From the NCBI GenBank assembly GCA_030068145.1, contig JAPJBO010001036.1, positions 1-64,000 on the forward strand: a stretch of 64,000 nt of DNA, given 5' to 3'. Position 1 is the first letter of the stretch, and each line of letters opens with the position of its first letter. The notes below the pieces were generated by a model. That model did no database searches. It saw only the letters and a program-made list of their open reading frames with translations, and was not told the origin of the DNA. Below are positions 8,954-19,760 of this stretch, piece after piece. A program made the translations under genes and the position numbers. Source of the stretch: Diplonema papillatum. Taxonomy: Eukaryota; Euglenozoa; Diplonemea; Diplonemida; Diplonemidae.

Positions 8954-9119
8954 TAAGGTCGTGGGCAGAAATCTGTAGGGGAGACCCCTCGCAAATTTTT
9001 TTTTCTCCCTGTGGTGAGTGAAATCGCGTGTTTTGAGCTCGTTTTGAGTCTAATTCATCCTTTCTGATCCTGCCAACTGTGGAAACAGCCCAAGGACAGA
9101 GGAAAAAATCAAAATCCCG

Positions 9120-9863
9120 ATGCCGTCGAAGCGCCAGCGCAAGGCAGATGACATTCTGAAGAACGCCAAGGTGCCTGCAAAAAGTGCACCTGTGTACGAG
9201 GCGGAGTGGGAAGCGTTCGCAACGTTTTCCAAAATCAAAACGAGGAAGCCGTCAAAAACTGACTTTGTCCTGTACCTGGACAAATTGCACGAGTCACAGA
9301 AGGGCTCGTCGGTCGCGAGTATACTTTCTCGCTTGGCATCGACATACTACCAAAAGTATAGCCAGAAGCTTGCAGTTGAGTACCCTGAGTTGTACGATCT
9401 TGCGCGCAGCTTCCGCAGCGGCGAGAAGCCGAAGCAATCTCCTGGGCTGTCCAAGGAAGACGCCATTGCATTCATGGAGAGTGAGCCGGAGGAAGACGAC
9501 AACAAGTGGTATCATCTGGTGAGACAAGCGACACTGGCGCTCCAGTGGTGTGGAAGCCTCCGTGCAAATGAAGTGCTGGCAATCTCTCCCGAAGACGTGA
9601 TCCCAAGTGTAACCCCAGCAAGAGAGAAATACTTGAAGGTGGTGTTTACACCCGCAAGCAGAGGGGTGAAGTGGTCCGCGACTTCTTCCTCATTCGTGCG
9701 GGCCGTTTTACTCGACCGTCTCCGCGTATACCAATGCAAGGGCCGAGTTCTACATCCGTTCCAACGCCAGGTTCCTTGTAACAGGATCCAAGAAGGGCCT
9801 CACGAACGAGCCTCTTGGTATCAACCAAAAGAAGAGTTTGGGATGAGGCGGGGTTTCAAGTAG
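9120..9863 (+). pseudogene. Tyrosine recombinase of a YR-type retrotransposon, frameshifted and truncated
   Basis: Residues 1-110 look like the SAM-like N-terminal core-binding domain (YEAEWEAFATFSK, LYLDKLHESQKGSSVASILSRLASTYYQ). Residues 134-160 (VRQATLALQWCGSLRANEVLAISPEDV) carry the box-I catalytic Arg, Arg148. Near 9745 the sense shifts frame: another frame gives RAEFYIRSNARFLVTGSKKG and TNEPLGINQ, the part that normally precedes the TGHSFRRT motif of YRs. The box-II HxxR and the nucleophilic Tyr cannot be found, so this copy should be inactive. It is followed by the same W(D/E)EAGFQVDSHSG tail, A repeat and B-like repeat as at 1-508, which ties it to the retrotransposon family of the RT gene at 776-3721. 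Confidence 0.7.
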
Positions 9864-10205
9864 ACAGTCACTCCGGCGTTACTAAGAGACCAAACCCAGC
9901 AGGATCAAAGAATGTCAGGCTCACCTCCTCATTCTTTTTCCCACCCCCCATCACCCGCGTGACGTCGTCCAAGCGGCGATCATAGCTTGCCTCATGGTCG
10001 GTGTTCTTCCCCTTCGTTTGTTTGTTAGTATCCTGCCTGGTTTTCACCGTTTCTTTGGAGAGGCTAGGGCGGAACAGGTCGTGGGAGAGACCCATCCAAA
10101 GACCCGAGCAAGGGTAGGTAAGAGCCCCGGTCGAGAAAGAGCGGAGAGAGTGGCGCCTCTGCTGTAGACCCCGGCTCAGAACGGGTGCGAAGATGCCAGA
10201 AGAAG
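9864..10205 (+). mobile_element. Diverged A and B terminal repeats of a second YR-type retrotransposon copy
   Basis: The plus strand here is homologous to the minus strand of 1-508. It contains AACCCAGCAG followed by GATCAAAGAATGTCAG (AG at 9901-9902), then GATCATAGCTTGCCTCATGG of the B repeat, ending at GCCAGAAGAAGCCAGCAACAA near 10215. It is clearly more diverged than B1 and B2 are from each other, so it is an older or different subfamily copy. Confidence 0.7.
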
Positions 10206-10740
10206 CCAGCAACAATTTCGTCCAGCAGCAACCGTACAGCAACACCGCATAGCAGCAACCGCACAGCAGCAACCGTACAGCAGCAACTGTACAGCAGCAG
10301 CCGTACAGCAGCAACCGCACAGCAGCAAGCGCACAGCAGCAACCGTACAGCAGCAATCGCACAGCAGCAACCGTACGGCAGCAACCCTACAGAAGCAACC
10401 ACACAGCAGCAACCGCACAGCAGCAACCGTACGGCAGCAACCGTACAGCAGCAACTGTACAGCAGCAACCGCACAGCAGCAACCGCACAGCAGCAACCGT
10501 ACGTACGGCAGCAACCGTGCAGCAGCAACCGTACGGCAGCAACCCTACAGAAGCAACCACACAGCAGCAACCGCACAGCAGCAACCGTACGGCAGCAACC
10601 GTACAGCAGCAACTGTACAGCAGCAACCGCACAGCAGCAACCGCACAGCAGCAACCGTACGTACGGCAGCAACCGTGCAGCAGCAACCGTACGGCAGCAA
10701 CCGTACAGCAGCAAGCGCACAGCAGCAACCGTACACGACA
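10206..10740. repeat. 15-bp minisatellite (AGCAGCAACCGTACA-like)
   Basis: About 35 imperfect 15-bp units. A higher-order period of about 155 bp is visible (compare 10375-10530 with 10530-10690, both containing CCCTACAGAAGCAACCACAC and CCGTACGTACGG). Because 15 is a multiple of three, long frames stay open on both strands (QQQPYGSN-type and LLLCGCC-type); these are not genes. The array starts exactly at the end of the B-like repeat. Confidence 0.95.
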
Positions 10741-11550
10741 CACAGCAGTGGCAACGCCCCGGTACGCCGCTGGCAACCCGGTTAGCCGCAAGCGGCCTGT
10801 CCCCAGCACACCGACAAGCCCCGCGCAGCGCGCAAAGACGACGGCGCACGAGCGCCGACAACAACCGCATCGGCCGCACCGGACCGACGGGCCGAGCGGC
10901 ACCGGAGATCTCCCAGCTGTAGCCACTGACGCGCTCTTGGTACTGAGCTTGAGTCTGACCCTGATTCTAGTTCTGAATCTGGCACTGGCTCTCGACCTGG
11001 ATCGCGAGGGCACCGCGTCCACCCGGCCCACCTCGGCTCTTTGTCAGCCATCTCACTGTGCAAGGAATCTGCATCCGGCTCCTACTATGAATTAGTTTTT
11101 AGCCACAGCGGTTACAACCGACACGAGTAGCGCCGCAACAAAAGCGCGCAAAAAGGCCCTAAGTCTCTTGTGGAGATACTTAGCGAGAGTCTCTGCGTCA
11201 TCTGCGGATTTTCAGTTTCAACAAGTTGGGCTCACTGTCGCTGCAACAAGCTTCTGGCATGTCACAAAAGCCGAGGAGATTAACGAGATGGGAACGTCTG
11301 CCATTTGTGTGTAGTAAGAGCAGCTGGTACGCCGAGTGTAAACTCAGATACTTTGTATGCTGGGTGGTGGCCGCCAGTTGTGAAAACAAACTCGTAGCCT
11401 TTGCCTCGGATGCCGGTAGGGTGCGGTAGACGGCAATAATCAGTCGCTAAGACGCAACTCATGTCATGAACACAAACTCGAACACTGTATCATCCAGGCT
11501 GTTGTGTGCGACAGGTACGCTCAAATCCTTCTGTTTCAGCAGCTAGCAGT
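10741..11550. other. No gene recognised
   Basis: The first 300 bp have an RSAQRAKTTAHERR-like low-complexity reading and a CTGAxTCTGA-type degenerate repeat (10945-11010). The rest is the 3' flank of cyclase A. No domain is recognisable. Confidence 0.5.
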
Positions 11551-14025
11551 TCATGTGTCTGATGCAAACTCGGATACTTCGTCGCGTAATGCAGAGACGT
11601 TGGTCCAAGCAGCTATCGCACGCTGAAGGGCCGGGTCTGCGTCGTCAGCGAGTCGTTTCCGAATGGAAGAAAAGTCGCGGCAGAGAAACAAGCTCCAGTA
11701 CTCAGGGCTCCACCCCCAGTCTTCTCTGATTCTCTGAAAATTCTCGTCCAGGCCGTCCTGCTGCAGCGCTACTTGGTACACGATGAACTGAGTCGTTTCG
11801 TCATAATCAGCCGGCAACCGACACCACCCAACGGGTCTCAGCGTACGTCGCTGCCTGCCTTCAATAGCACTCGAATCGTACGGACAGTACAGCGCATCAA
11901 CGTGCACGGCAGACGCGGCAAGGGATCGGGCTAGCCCAATACATTCTCCGAAAACAGTAAAAAACCTTTGCCCTTCGGTACCTACACTTCCTGCTAAGAC
12001 TCTTCCGGAGGAGATGTGTGTGCGCAGCCGCGACGACACCTCCCGGTGGATCGAGCGGGTAAAGTGAAGACAGTTCTGAAAGTGTCCCGGGACCCTGCGT
12101 GACGCGTTCCACGAGATGAACACTGCATTGCCGAGCACGGTCATGAGGGTACCCTCTGTCTTGTTGATACCCTGGACAGCGGACTCCAGTGCGGCATCCG
12201 CTACCTTCCGAAATTTGTCAACCGGCGTATTATGGTCAAGCATTGCCAACGTGACAGAAGCAACCGTTGCGTTGGCAATAACTTCCAACATCCAGCACGG
12301 TGCTGCAATAGTTCGATGCGAACCAGCTGATACCACAGCTTGACTCTCCTCTCGTACCCAATCCGTTGCTTCTCCTGTACTGTTATCGCGTGTCTTTAGC
12401 CGGGCGCTCAATACTGTCGGTGTAAAAACAACTAATGTCACTTTTCCGATCCCCTTCAGTGTTGCCGTTTTGTTCTGCACAGCCACCGCAGTTTGCCAGT
12501 CGTCCATGCAAAAGGATAGTCGCTCCCTTGCAAAACTGGCCATCTTGCACCCGTTTCCCGTACTGGCATTGCTCTCGCTTCTTGTGCTGTCAAGGAATGG
12601 CGTGCTACACTTCCTTCCAGTCCACACCTTCTCAACCTCCGCCGCAAACTCAGGCAACACAGCCACGCAACCCGGCAGGCAGTGCGACTCGAGACGTGCG
12701 GCCATGTTCACGGTGGGACCGAAGTAGTCGAAACGGTCTGTGACTGTGTTCTTCTCGACACTGACAATGCCTTGGTGCATGCCGATGCGTACTCGTAAGC
12801 CGCACCACGTGGACGGCACGACCGAACAATGAGGAATGGCAAGTAACTGAGAAGGCCAGTTCGCTGAGTACAGTTTGGCATGCACCGACAGTGAGAACTT
12901 CGCAGCGTCTTGAGGGCTACTGAAGGCAGCCATGAACGAGTCACCGATGGTCTTAACCTCGTATCCTCCGAATGCAGCAAGGGCTGACCGGATGAGTACA
13001 TTGTGCAATTGAAGCGCTCGCTTCATTCCGTCTGGGCAAGCGTTCCATGTCGCAGTGGACTGTACAATGTCGGTGAAGACTATCGTTGCGATACTTGTAC
13101 CGTCTGGCCCGACAGTTTCCACACCCGGAGGAGGATCATCGCAATGCGCAGCGGGTTCTAACCCAGGCTCTTCTTTTACGTCAAAGAGAGCATCTGGCAA
13201 GTACGGGCGATATATCGTCAGGTTCTCCAAAAGCTGTTCCAGAGCATGAGCCAGCTCTTCAGGAAGGTTCCCAGCAGATGCAGCGTTGAGCGTTTCTCGG
13301 GCACGGGAGAGATCGAAGGCCGCCAGGGCTGATGCGATGTCATTAGCGGTGTCCACGGAGGCTTCCATTCTAGCTTTCTCGGACATGGCTCGGTCCGCGA
13401 ATCCGCGAGTGAGCACGAAGTCGAGGAGGAAAATAACAAGTTGCACCGGAAGATCAACAATGACTCTTGTAGGTACGGCACAGGGAGGTTTCTCACAAGC
13501 GGCCGCACTGCGGCTGCTGCAAAACTTGTCAGATCTCCTCTCGTATGAGGGAAGGAATGATGGGATGTCGAAGAACCCAAAGCGAAACGCCTGCTCCGCG
13601 GAAACTAAGGCGAGCCAGAACACGACAAAGCCCATTACGCACATGGCCTTTTCTCTCTCACGCGAGACCAAGAGCAAGTCTAGAATCAAAATGAACAGCG
13701 GCCACCACCGGTCATTGTTCAGTGTCACTGCCCCCAAGTCCGCGATGGCAATAACAACACACTGCCAAATGATTGCAGCAAGCATCCATGCATTCGGAAC
13801 GCGACGGAGCGTCAAGATCACACCAATGCCGACTCCAGACTCAACAATCGCGAGCAGCAAGCTCACGTTGAATGGTGTCTTCGTTGCCATCAGCGGGAAG
13901 CTGCACACACACAATATTCCCGTCCATATGTGCTGTGACAGCCAGATCTTCGCACGTCTTCCTTCAAACCCGGACTCGCCCGGTATTTCAAAGCATCGAA
14001 GAAACCAGTCGTAAATATTCATCAT
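11551..14025 (-). CDS. Receptor-type adenylyl cyclase A (active C1, degenerate C2)
   Basis: 824 residues. About six hydrophobic segments lie at roughly 33-47, 53-73, 79-99, 107-121, 127-146 and 190-207, with a Cys-containing loop (168-182) before the last one. A helical linker (210-270) ends in YRPYLPDALF, as in many class III cyclases. The first catalytic domain (about 310-465) is complete: metal ligands Asp319 (FTDI) and Asp362 (IGDS), adenine-type residues Lys358 and Asp433, and Asn440 and Arg444 (VNMAAR). Lys/Asp rather than Glu/Cys predicts ATP, giving cAMP, at the cytosolic face. A second domain (about 590-770) keeps the fold wording (VFISWNASRRV, SVGTEGQRFFTVFG) but has GN for the GD metal site and lacks Asn/Arg, so it should be inactive. 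A and B are the same from their N-termini through the first catalytic domain; A's C-terminal third is a separate version. Confidence 0.9.
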   Translation of the reverse strand: MMNIYDWFLRCFEIPGESGFEGRRAKIWLSQHIWTGILCVCSFPLMATKTPFNVSLLLAIVESGVGIGVILTLRRVPNAWMLAAIIWQCVVIAIADLGAVTLNNDRWWPLFILILDLLLVSREREKAMCVMGFVVFWLALVSAEQAFRFGFFDIPSFLPSYERRSDKFCSSRSAAACEKPPCAVPTRVIVDLPVQLVIFLLDFVLTRGFADRAMSEKARMEASVDTANDIASALAAFDLSRARETLNAASAGNLPEELAHALEQLLENLTIYRPYLPDALFDVKEEPGLEPAAHCDDPPPGVETVGPDGTSIATIVFTDIVQSTATWNACPDGMKRALQLHNVLIRSALAAFGGYEVKTIGDSFMAAFSSPQDAAKFSLSVHAKLYSANWPSQLLAIPHCSVVPSTWCGLRVRIGMHQGIVSVEKNTVTDRFDYFGPTVNMAARLESHCLPGCVAVLPEFAAEVEKVWTGRKCSTPFLDSTRSESNASTGNGCKMASFARERLSFCMDDWQTAVAVQNKTATLKGIGKVTLVVFTPTVLSARLKTRDNSTGEATDWVREESQAVVSAGSHRTIAAPCWMLEVIANATVASVTLAMLDHNTPVDKFRKVADAALESAVQGINKTEGTLMTVLGNAVFISWNASRRVPGHFQNCLHFTRSIHREVSSRLRTHISSGRVLAGSVGTEGQRFFTVFGECIGLARSLAASAVHVDALYCPYDSSAIEGRQRRTLRPVGWCRLPADYDETTQFIVYQVALQQDGLDENFQRIREDWGWSPEYWSLFLCRDFSSIRKRLADDADPALQRAIAAWTNVSALRDEVSEFASDT

Positions 14026-15000
14026 TGCAAGCGCGTTTCTCTTCTTTTTTAGCGTTATTTGTGGATTAGAAGGTCGGTATTTTAAAGTCTCCGGTTGACC
14101 GTAGAGGATTGGGTATAGAGGGGGGTTGAGAGGGTTGAGAAAAGTGGGAGGGTGCAGCTTTTTTGTTCGCTTGAGGACATATGGGTGTAGATTTGGTCAT
14201 TTTTTGATTCAGTCTCAACTGTGCCAAGCCACGACATTCACAGCCGCCAAACCGGGGCCAGACATCAATACGGTCTCTTCTGCATTCAGGGAAAAAAGAC
14301 AGGCGCTTCGTTTTGTTTGTGCTTGCCGGTTGATCGGTTTTCCGACTTGTATTTACCCTGTAGTTTTTCAGGTGATCAAACCACCAAAACACGCTGCCTA
14401 CGTCTTTTTAGCCTGCACGATACATTGAAGGGCAACCCGCAAGATTGTTAGTCACGGTTGTGAAACGATGGATTATTGTACATTATGTTGTATTTCCCCC
14501 ACCGACCAAGAATTATTGTATTTTTATTGTACATTATTGTACATAATGTGGTACCGAAGGTTGCAACCGCAAACAGAAGAGTCAGATGATATGGTTGAAC
14601 CTGCGCACATGCACACGACGCGTCCTGTTCAGACTCCTCCCTGTGTCCAAGGACTCAAAGGCAGGTCCTGCAGGTTTTCCAGCAACTGCTGGTTCGCCTT
14701 GAGGTGCACACCTCACCCACTTGCCCGCACCCGTCTACCCAACTACCCACCTGTTCACCCATCCACCGACCTGCCCACCACCATCCACCCATCTGTCCAC
14801 TCAACTACCAACCTGTACACCTGCCCACCCACCGGCAGCCCCACTTTTCCCCAAAAATCGGCTGAGTATCGGGGAGTTTCGGGGAGTTTCGGGGAGTTTC
14901 GGGGAGTTTCGGGGAAGTGTCGGGGAGTTTCGGGGAACTTACCAGGAGCCCGGACCAGGTGGGAGGACAGCAATTTCACGATGCCAACCGTGAATGTGAA
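14026..15000. other. Spacer of unit 1, upstream of cyclase A: repeats, no gene recognised
   Basis: It holds a copy of dispersed repeat R2 (14292-14430), an AT-rich block of TTATTGTACATTATTGTA words (14470-14550), a run of CCCACC-type short repeats (14700-14840) and a 10-bp GGGGAGTTTC array (14870-14945). The array has one unit fewer in the duplicate at 24210-24270. The region next to 14025 would hold the SL acceptor of cyclase A; the nearest AG dinucleotides lie in a purine-rich AAAAAAGAAGAG stretch. Confidence 0.6.
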
Positions 15001-18000
15001 GTTTGTGTGATTACCATCAGCAAACCCCCACAGAGCTCTGAAGAAAGGGTACACAACAAGAGCGAAGCCTAGACCCATCCTGCGATCTGTAGTCTGAGCA
15101 TCTTGCTTCCCCTAAGCGGTGCAGGACGTTCGTCTTTGCAGATGACTGCGATACCATCTTAGGGAACTTACCGAAGAACGCGAGTAGCAACTTCAGTACC
15201 GACTTCCCGAGTTTCCAACATGGGCTCGCATGCAGAACGCAGCAGCCCATGCAGGGCCAAACCTGCCGAGTGTGGCGCACTGCCACAAGAACCCCTTGAC
15301 CTCTTGAATGCTGTATTCGGCGGCAAGCCATTCCTGAAACTCTGGACCGACTGACGTAATTTGCGGCCTAGCATACAGCCTTTGTCTCCTTCTCAAAGTG
15401 AAGCGACGAGATCGCTGTGGCAACCCGGTGCATGCGGTGGACAACTTCAAAGCCCCGCGTGCACGCGAATCCACCCATCGACATACACGACACAAAAACG
15501 GTCTTGCCCAAATGGGGCTTCCTCGTCCAGTACATTCAACGCAATCAGCTCGTCTGTAAACTTCGCGAAGTACTGAATCATCTTCTGGATGATACCATTG
15601 ACGGCATGTGATGTGAACGTCGAGGTGGAGCCACAGGATTCTCCCTTCATCGTTTTTCCATGTCGCTGTAAAGTGGCCACCGACCCGTTGCGAAGCCGGG
15701 CTGGTGGCCCAGCTGTAGGGCGACAATGCAGGTTTGGGTTCCTTCAGGAACTCCTCGCGAGACTAGGTTCAAGGCCCAGATCTCTTCGACGCGCCGACGA
15801 GACACCTTTGCTTACCCACTCGTGCATGAGAATACCTACGACGGTGCGCAACCGTGTCGTCTGCTTCCTGGCTGCCAGCGACATAACGTCTCTCGCACTC
15901 AACCAGAACAGTTACGTCTAGGATGCGTGGGATGCCAAAGGAAAACGAAAGTGACAATGCACTCGAGTCTGGTCGAACAACATCGTCAGCCTCCATCACT
16001 TCTCCTTTCCTCTTTGCAAATCCCCGTTTTCACGTTTCTTTCGCTCCCAGTGCTCAAATGTCATCAAAAGGCTGCATGAAAAGGTGCGGAAACCCCGTCT
16101 GAAATGCATTACCCCCTAGCTGAAACCCGGGTTCCTGGAAAAATCCCGAGTGCCGGAAAAAATAATTTTTGAACACCTCTTTCGAGTTTTCCGTAGTTCT
16201 TCCGTAGTTCTACCATGGTTTCACCGTACTATATGGATCACACCAGACATTATTGTATATTATTGTACGATTATTGTACATTATTGTACACGCAGTGGTG
16301 CAGGGGGTAAGGCGTGTGGAAGGTTCACGACAGGTTTTACACGGAATGACCCGATGAACTCGACAGACTTCCGAACATGGTGTCTTTGTCAGGGGTGCTC
16401 GAGCGCAAAAAGACAGCGTTGCAGTTCAAGAGGGTGAAAATGCAGCAGGTGCCATATCATGGGCTACCAGAAAGAGCGACAAGCATTCGGAAAGGCAGTT
16501 GCCACGACAGGTGTCTTGGCGAGGAGGACGTCTTGGTGGATCTTCACTTCGACAATCTTCACTTCGGCAATCTTCACTTCGGACTCAGTTCAGTCCGGAA
16601 ATTGAAGTGAAGGTCTCCCGAGGTGAAGACCCTGCTTCAAAACGACGTTTTCAGGGTCGAACGCAGCAGGGAAGTGAAATACATCGTATTTCGTTCTTTC
16701 TCGTTTCCCCGACCGAGCATGCTCTCCAGGGCGTGAACGGATATACTGCCCCTTTCATTCAGATATCTGCTGCAATTGGGCGCAGCGAGATATTCCCGCA
16801 ACGGAATATACATCGCTGCAAACTAACTTTTCGAATTGGGTGGTAAATCCAGGTGCGCCTGATGCGCCTAAAGGGGTTATGGAGTACGCGCATTTTTGGT
16901 AAATGCTCGGACTGTGTATTCCAGTCTTCAACATCTGGGAAAGCCTTTTTCGAGTTTGCTGTTCTGCTCAATCCTTTCTCGATCTCGCAGTTGTTTAAGT
17001 GCACTGGGCAGTTTCTTGTTGCGGCCCAGTTTGTTCGTTGACCTTTTCGTGGAGTTTCTTCCCTTCTGCAGGAGTTTGGCCCTCAGAACCGTGGGCCATG
17101 TGTTCTATTTGCAGAAAAGGGAGGCAGTTCCCGTCATTTCTAGGATATCAGAAGAGTGCCTGATTGCTGCTGGAGCATCAGGATCGCTGGGACTGCAGTC
17201 GTACAATAATGTATTGTATATTATTGTAAATTATTGTACATTCTTGTACATGGTGCGTTTGACAGGTCTGCGCTGCCAGTAACTGCCAGTAACAGCCAGT
17301 AACCGTCGGGTAGACTGCCATGGTACAGTGGGAGTTCTGAAAAAAAAACAGTTTGTTGTGCAACAGTTGTTACCGAAAAATTTGCCCACACTCAAACACC
17401 ACGACATGATACTTTGAAGTTTTATTTGAGGTGCCAAACCCATTTTCTGGACATTTTTGTGTTTACTTTTGACTCGAATGTCAAAGGTTTCCCGTAACAG
17501 GTCCCCCGCACAGTGTGGTGGCGCGTTTGGCGTTACGCGCACCCTGTAGCCCCAAGGAAATTTAGGTTCCCACGTGGGCAAAAGTGTGCCTCGGCGGAAT
17601 TGATACCCAGTCTGGGTCATTTTTCAATGGGCACAAACAGTGGACTCTGGTTTTGACAAAGTGTGGTGATATTTTCCCGCTGGTCTACGTAGCAAATATT
17701 TTCCGACGACTTTTTGCTCGCTCTTTTCTCGGATGAAGGGAACGGTGCCAAATAGACCCGGAAACGTAGGCGGATTATTGTGGTTCGTCGGCATTGCATT
17801 GCCGGAGGGTACATTACACCCGCATTGCACCCGTCAAAACCGGTCCAAAAAGGCTGCTTGCAGGGATCGATCCCCTGGAAAAAGCGTTGGTTTTCACTGG
17901 CTCTGGAAGGACAGGGGGTGTGGGAAGGCACCAGAATAGGTTGACACCCTCTGAGAACAGGTCTTCTGGAAGATTTCGTCATCGATCTTCTCACCGGACC

Positions 18001-18949
18001 AAAAACTTGTCGGGACGCACGCCGGGATCGCCGAGAAAATGGACGAATGATGTGAAGAAGTTGTCAATTCTTGGTGAAAACACTAAGGGCGCGCCAATCG
18101 CGCCAAACGCACCATACAGGGTTTTCTGGCGCGGCCTGGTGCGGCTGGCGCAGGAGCCACACTGCCCTGCACGCGTTACTACAGGGGGAAGGGAAGGAAC
18201 CGTTCTAATACCCGACATCTCCACGGTGTCAGATGTTGACTGTCTCCGGAGCGTCGTTCATCGGGTTGCCGCCGGAAGTTACTACGAGCCTGTGCAGTAC
18301 TGCCCGCCCGATGCGGAGGTAGTAAGTGTGACGAGAAATCTGGCACTTGGACCGTCTGTTTTGGAAGGGATGCGCGGGAAGATGAAGAAGGTCCTCCAAA
18401 TCGCTACTCATCCAAACGTGCTCATGCACGAGCTCATTCGACAAAGGTCTGCTGCAAAGAAGGAGAGTTGCCTTCGGTTCCACCGTTGCCGAATCTGATT
18501 GTCAGTGCGTCTAGGTCGAGAAAGACTGTTGTGGAACAAGTCCAAGCAGGAGGACCTGGTGGCTGGCAGAAAGAGGAAACGAGAAGGCCTGCTCGCATCG
18601 ATTCGCTCCGATTCGACTGCACGAAGGAGTGGTCGAAAGTCCTGTTGCTGCAGCAGTGTCGTGCCAGGGGACAAAATCAACAATGGGGCGCCTTCAGAAG
18701 AAATGTGAAAACGGGTTTTTGCCTAGAGGAAAGATTTACTGACGTCGATAGGGTATAAAACATAGTTACGAAAGATTCTTCAAGATATGTAAAATTGAGC
18801 GGCCGAAAAAAATCTTCTTCTTTTCACTTTCGAAAATAGAAAGACTTTTTCTTTTGTAAAATATAGCCTATTTTTTGGTGACTGCATAGATGTGAAAGAA
18901 AGCTCATGAAATGATAAATCGAGGTAAAAAGTGAGCAGCAAAACTTACG
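15001..18949. other. Spacer of unit 1, middle part: unassigned frames and TTATTGTA blocks
   Basis: Several frames of 60-234 codons exist on both strands, the longest at 17794-18498 (+) and 15193-15726 (-). None shows a domain I recognise and none is clearly coding. TTATTGTAC-rich blocks recur at 16245-16290 and 17195-17250, the second partly in reverse complement, as if they were the ends of a small inverted-repeat element. An exact copy lies at 24336-28284. Confidence 0.4.
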
Positions 18950-19760
18950 CTATTTGTGCGCCGATGGTTTTAGGATGAACGAGCTGAATTTCATGGCGTC
19001 GAACGTGTTGATTTTGACGTTTAGCTTGTCACAGTTATCGTCAAAGTCAGCGTCTTCCTCGTGAACAAAGTGGGGAAGCCTCGAAACACCAATGAATTCT
19101 TGGCGACCCTGTTGGCTCAGTGAAAGCAGGCGACCTCGCAAGTTCGAACGGTGCTGTTCGGCATGTGTTGGGCCGCCTCTTTTGCAACGCTGAAAAAGCT
19201 GTCCAGCGAAGGCAAATGTTCCCACTTCTCCCATTCCTCAGTCGAGACGGCTACTGGAATCGCTTCGCAATGGCGTCCGGTGCAGATATGCTGGGTACAG
19301 CTTGGCCGGTCCGCCCCGGATTGCTGTCTACCGCGTCGGTAGGCGAGGAGTGGTGGTCCAGGCTCTGTTCCAGCTTCTTCTTTTTCTTCGTTTCTGGAAC
19401 TACGACAAAGCCACTGATCCTGTGCTGCTTGATTTCTTGCCGAATCAAACGGTCGCCAGCCTATCGGTCGTCCCAGGGTACGGTTTGTCAGAAACCCAAC
19501 CTCTCGCGCAACCTGCTCCAGAGCCTTCTTTCCCGCACGCTTCTTTCTTCCATGTCAATACTTGTAATACGCCTGAGCGTTTTCAGACATGTCGGCGACA
19601 GGCTTGTCTTCGTCTTCTTTGTCACTTGGCACGTCGTAGGTCCGGGTTCGAAGTCGCTCTCTTCGTCCTCTTCTGCTTCTTCTACCTCACTTGCAGTGGA
19701 CGTCTCTTAAGAAGAGTCGCATCTTGGTCTCTTTGGCATGCTTGTCGTTCATAATAAGCA
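18950..19760 (-). pseudogene. Possible broken or intron-split gene of unknown function
   Basis: On the minus strand, protein-like stretches pass between frames. They include an acidic EVEEAEEDEESDFEPGP stretch, KRAGKKALEQVAREVGFLTN, then ICTGRHCEAIPVAVSTEEWEKW and SVAKEAAQHMPNSTVRTCEV. Composition (acid runs, lysine-rich runs, Trp/Glu-rich segment) suggests former or spliced coding DNA rather than chance. I do not recognise the family. An identical copy lies at 28285-29095, so the breaks pre-date the duplication or are introns. Confidence 0.3.

Noticed and set aside
10185..10922. Long open frames through the 15-bp array on both strands
   Set aside because: They arise from a repeat unit divisible by three; no gene signals or domain.
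15193..15726. 177-codon minus-strand frame as a gene, duplicated at 24528-25061
   Set aside because: Overlapping frames are equally open and no domain is recognised; duplication with the spacer explains its second copy.
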